NCBI GenBank assembly: GCA_030693105.1
Contig: JAUYBK010000025.1
Location: 1-5,681 of the forward strand
Source: Methanobacteriaceae archaeon
Lineage (GTDB): Archaea > Methanobacteriota > Methanobacteria > Methanobacteriales > Methanobacteriaceae
Reading direction: 5' to 3'
Length of the DNA stretch: 5,681 nt
The notes below the pieces were generated by a model. The model did no database searches and was not told where the DNA came from. It was given only the letters and a program-made list of their open reading frames with translations. The translations under genes were made by a program, and so were the position numbers. Shown piece after piece: positions 4,694 through 5,681 of the stretch (positions are counted from its first letter, which is position 1; every line of letters starts with the position of its first letter).

Positions 4694-5681
4694 ATGGGGG
4701 TATTGAAAACGAATGTTAATATTAAAACAATGGGAATGCCACTGGCAATCGTAGCGTTCATTGTATTGATGATAATCCCTATGCCGGGACTCAATGCCGC
4801 GGGGCATGCAGCAATTGCCCTTTTGATTTTTGCTATTATCATGTGGGTCAGCGAGGCACTACACCTGGCAGTAACCTCCTTAATAATTCTGTTTTTACAG
4901 CCTATTATTGGGGTGACCAGTTTTGAAAAAGCGGTAATTGGATTCGCCAATCCCATCATCTTTCTGATGATTGGAGGGTTTATCATTGCCGAGGCCATCC
5001 GAAAAAGCGGACTAGCTCAGCGTTTGACCTACAGTATGCTAAATCGTCTGGGAACCACTCCCAGTAGAAGTCTTTTTGTAAGTGTTTTCGTTACGGGCAT
5101 TTTGTCGGCGTGGATCGAGAATGTGGTAGCTTTTGCTATGTTACTTCCTATCGTGAAGGAAATTATTCCCCTTATGGGGGCTAAAGATGCTGAAAAGGGA
5201 AAAAGCAACTTCGCCAAAGCCATGGTATTAGGAGCTTCTTACGGTTCCTTAGCCGGAGGTTTTGCTACTGAGATCGGAACTGCTCCAAACCTGATGGCAG
5301 CAGCGTACACGCACATTCCATTCGTTAACTGGATGATATTTGGTTTTCCTCTGTCTATTGTACTCATGCTGGTAATATGGAAGGTGTTGGGTTGGATATT
5401 TCCATCTGAAGTTAAGGGGATAATGGGTGGAAAGGAAACTGTTAACAAAAAATTGAACCAATTAGGATCTATGAGTAAAAATGAGAAAATATCTCTTGTT
5501 TTATTACTCTTCACAATCTCACTGTGGGTTACCACTGGTCTAACGGGGTTAAACAGCTATTCTGTCGCGCTTATTGGTGCAGTATTATTTTTTGTATTTG
5601 GCATAGTGGAATGGCGAGACGCTCAGAAAAATATAGACTGGGGGTTAATAGTATTCTTTGGAGGTGCACTTTCATTAGGAG
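4694..5681 (+). CDS. DASS/SLC13-family anion transporter with altered first SNT motif (3' end beyond window)
   Basis: The first 329 codons are present, with no internal stop. The protein is strongly hydrophobic, with membrane segments at about 15-30, 38-70, 82-101, 127-160 (including a re-entrant hairpin), 176-204, 212-236, 266-283 and 288-305. Diagnostic DASS features are WVSEALHLAVTSL (51-63), FANPIIFLMIGGFI (84-97), the hairpin SAWIENVVAFAMLLP (138-152) and SLAGGFATEIGTAPNLM (185-201). Members carry di- or tricarboxylates, sulfate or related anions, usually with Na+. The family Ser-Asn-Thr signature in the hairpin is here Glu142-Asn143-Val144; the upstream Ser138, equal to VcINDY Ser146, is kept. 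Substrate and coupling ion are therefore uncertain. The second SNT motif lies past the edge. ATG 4694 has no visible ribosome binding site; TTG 4703 and ATG 4730 are alternatives. An in-frame TAA at 4673-4675 limits upstream extension. Confidence 0.88.
   Translation, partial: MGVLKTNVNIKTMGMPLAIVAFIVLMIIPMPGLNAAGHAAIALLIFAIIMWVSEALHLAVTSLIILFLQPIIGVTSFEKAVIGFANPIIFLMIGGFIIAEAIRKSGLAQRLTYSMLNRLGTTPSRSLFVSVFVTGILSAWIENVVAFAMLLPIVKEIIPLMGAKDAEKGKSNFAKAMVLGASYGSLAGGFATEIGTAPNLMAAAYTHIPFVNWMIFGFPLSIVLMLVIWKVLGWIFPSEVKGIMGGKETVNKKLNQLGSMSKNEKISLVLLLFTISLWVTTGLTGLNSYSVALIGAVLFFVFGIVEWRDAQKNIDWGLIVFFGGALSLG

Noticed and set aside
4672..5535. Several minus-strand open frames (for example 4672-4998, 5029-5223, 5239-5535)
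   Set aside because: They are antisense to the clear DASS transporter reading frame and resemble no known protein; treated as shadows.

Overview
The window looks like chromosome of a methanogenic archaeon of the order Methanobacteriales, probably a mesophilic Methanobacterium-like organism. The grounds are: archaeal TATA boxes, GGTGAT-type ribosome binding sites, T-tract terminators without hairpins, tRNAs with no encoded CCA, a nickel-responsive NikR beside a [NiFe]-hydrogenase maturation protease, and an ATP-grasp enzyme next to a MraY-like glycosyl-phosphate transferase, a pairing I associate with pseudomurein synthesis in this order. Noncoding DNA is very AT-rich. No mobile element, CRISPR array, rRNA gene or integrase was seen.

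Layout. Positions 1-3158 hold five genes, all on the minus strand. In transcription order they are nikR (3158-2748), a PRMT-like class I methyltransferase (2677-1916), a HycI-type hydrogenase maturation protease (about 1938-1459, overlapping the methyltransferase), an ATP-grasp ligase-like protein (1335-208), and a MraY-like protein that runs off the left edge (142-1). T-tracts and a good TATA box between the protease and the ATP-grasp gene suggest two transcription units: a nickel/hydrogenase unit and a cell-wall unit. A long AT-rich divergent intergenic region (3159-3527) follows, then a plus-strand two-CBS-domain protein (3528-3929) with several T-tracts after it. Next come two minus-strand tRNA-Gly genes (GCC, then TCC) only 2 nt apart. 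Another long AT-rich gap (4268-4693) rich in small repeats leads into a plus-strand DASS/SLC13 transporter truncated by the right edge.

How the genes may work together. NikR senses nickel, and HycI-type proteases cut the large hydrogenase subunit only after nickel is inserted, so their proximity fits nickel/hydrogenase homeostasis. The PRMT-like enzyme between them has no assignable substrate. The ATP-grasp/MraY pair probably acts in building the pseudomurein precursor. The CBS protein, tRNAs and transporter appear unrelated to these two units.

Most notable points: the protease has no ATG, GTG or TTG start before its catalytic core, so CTG is the likely start; the transporter has Glu-Asn-Val where the DASS family has its Ser-Asn-Thr signature; the methyltransferase carries a PRMT-style double-Glu loop and barrel-like C-terminus; tRNA-Gly(GCC) has A54 in its T-loop. 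I see no clearly novel multi-gene system.
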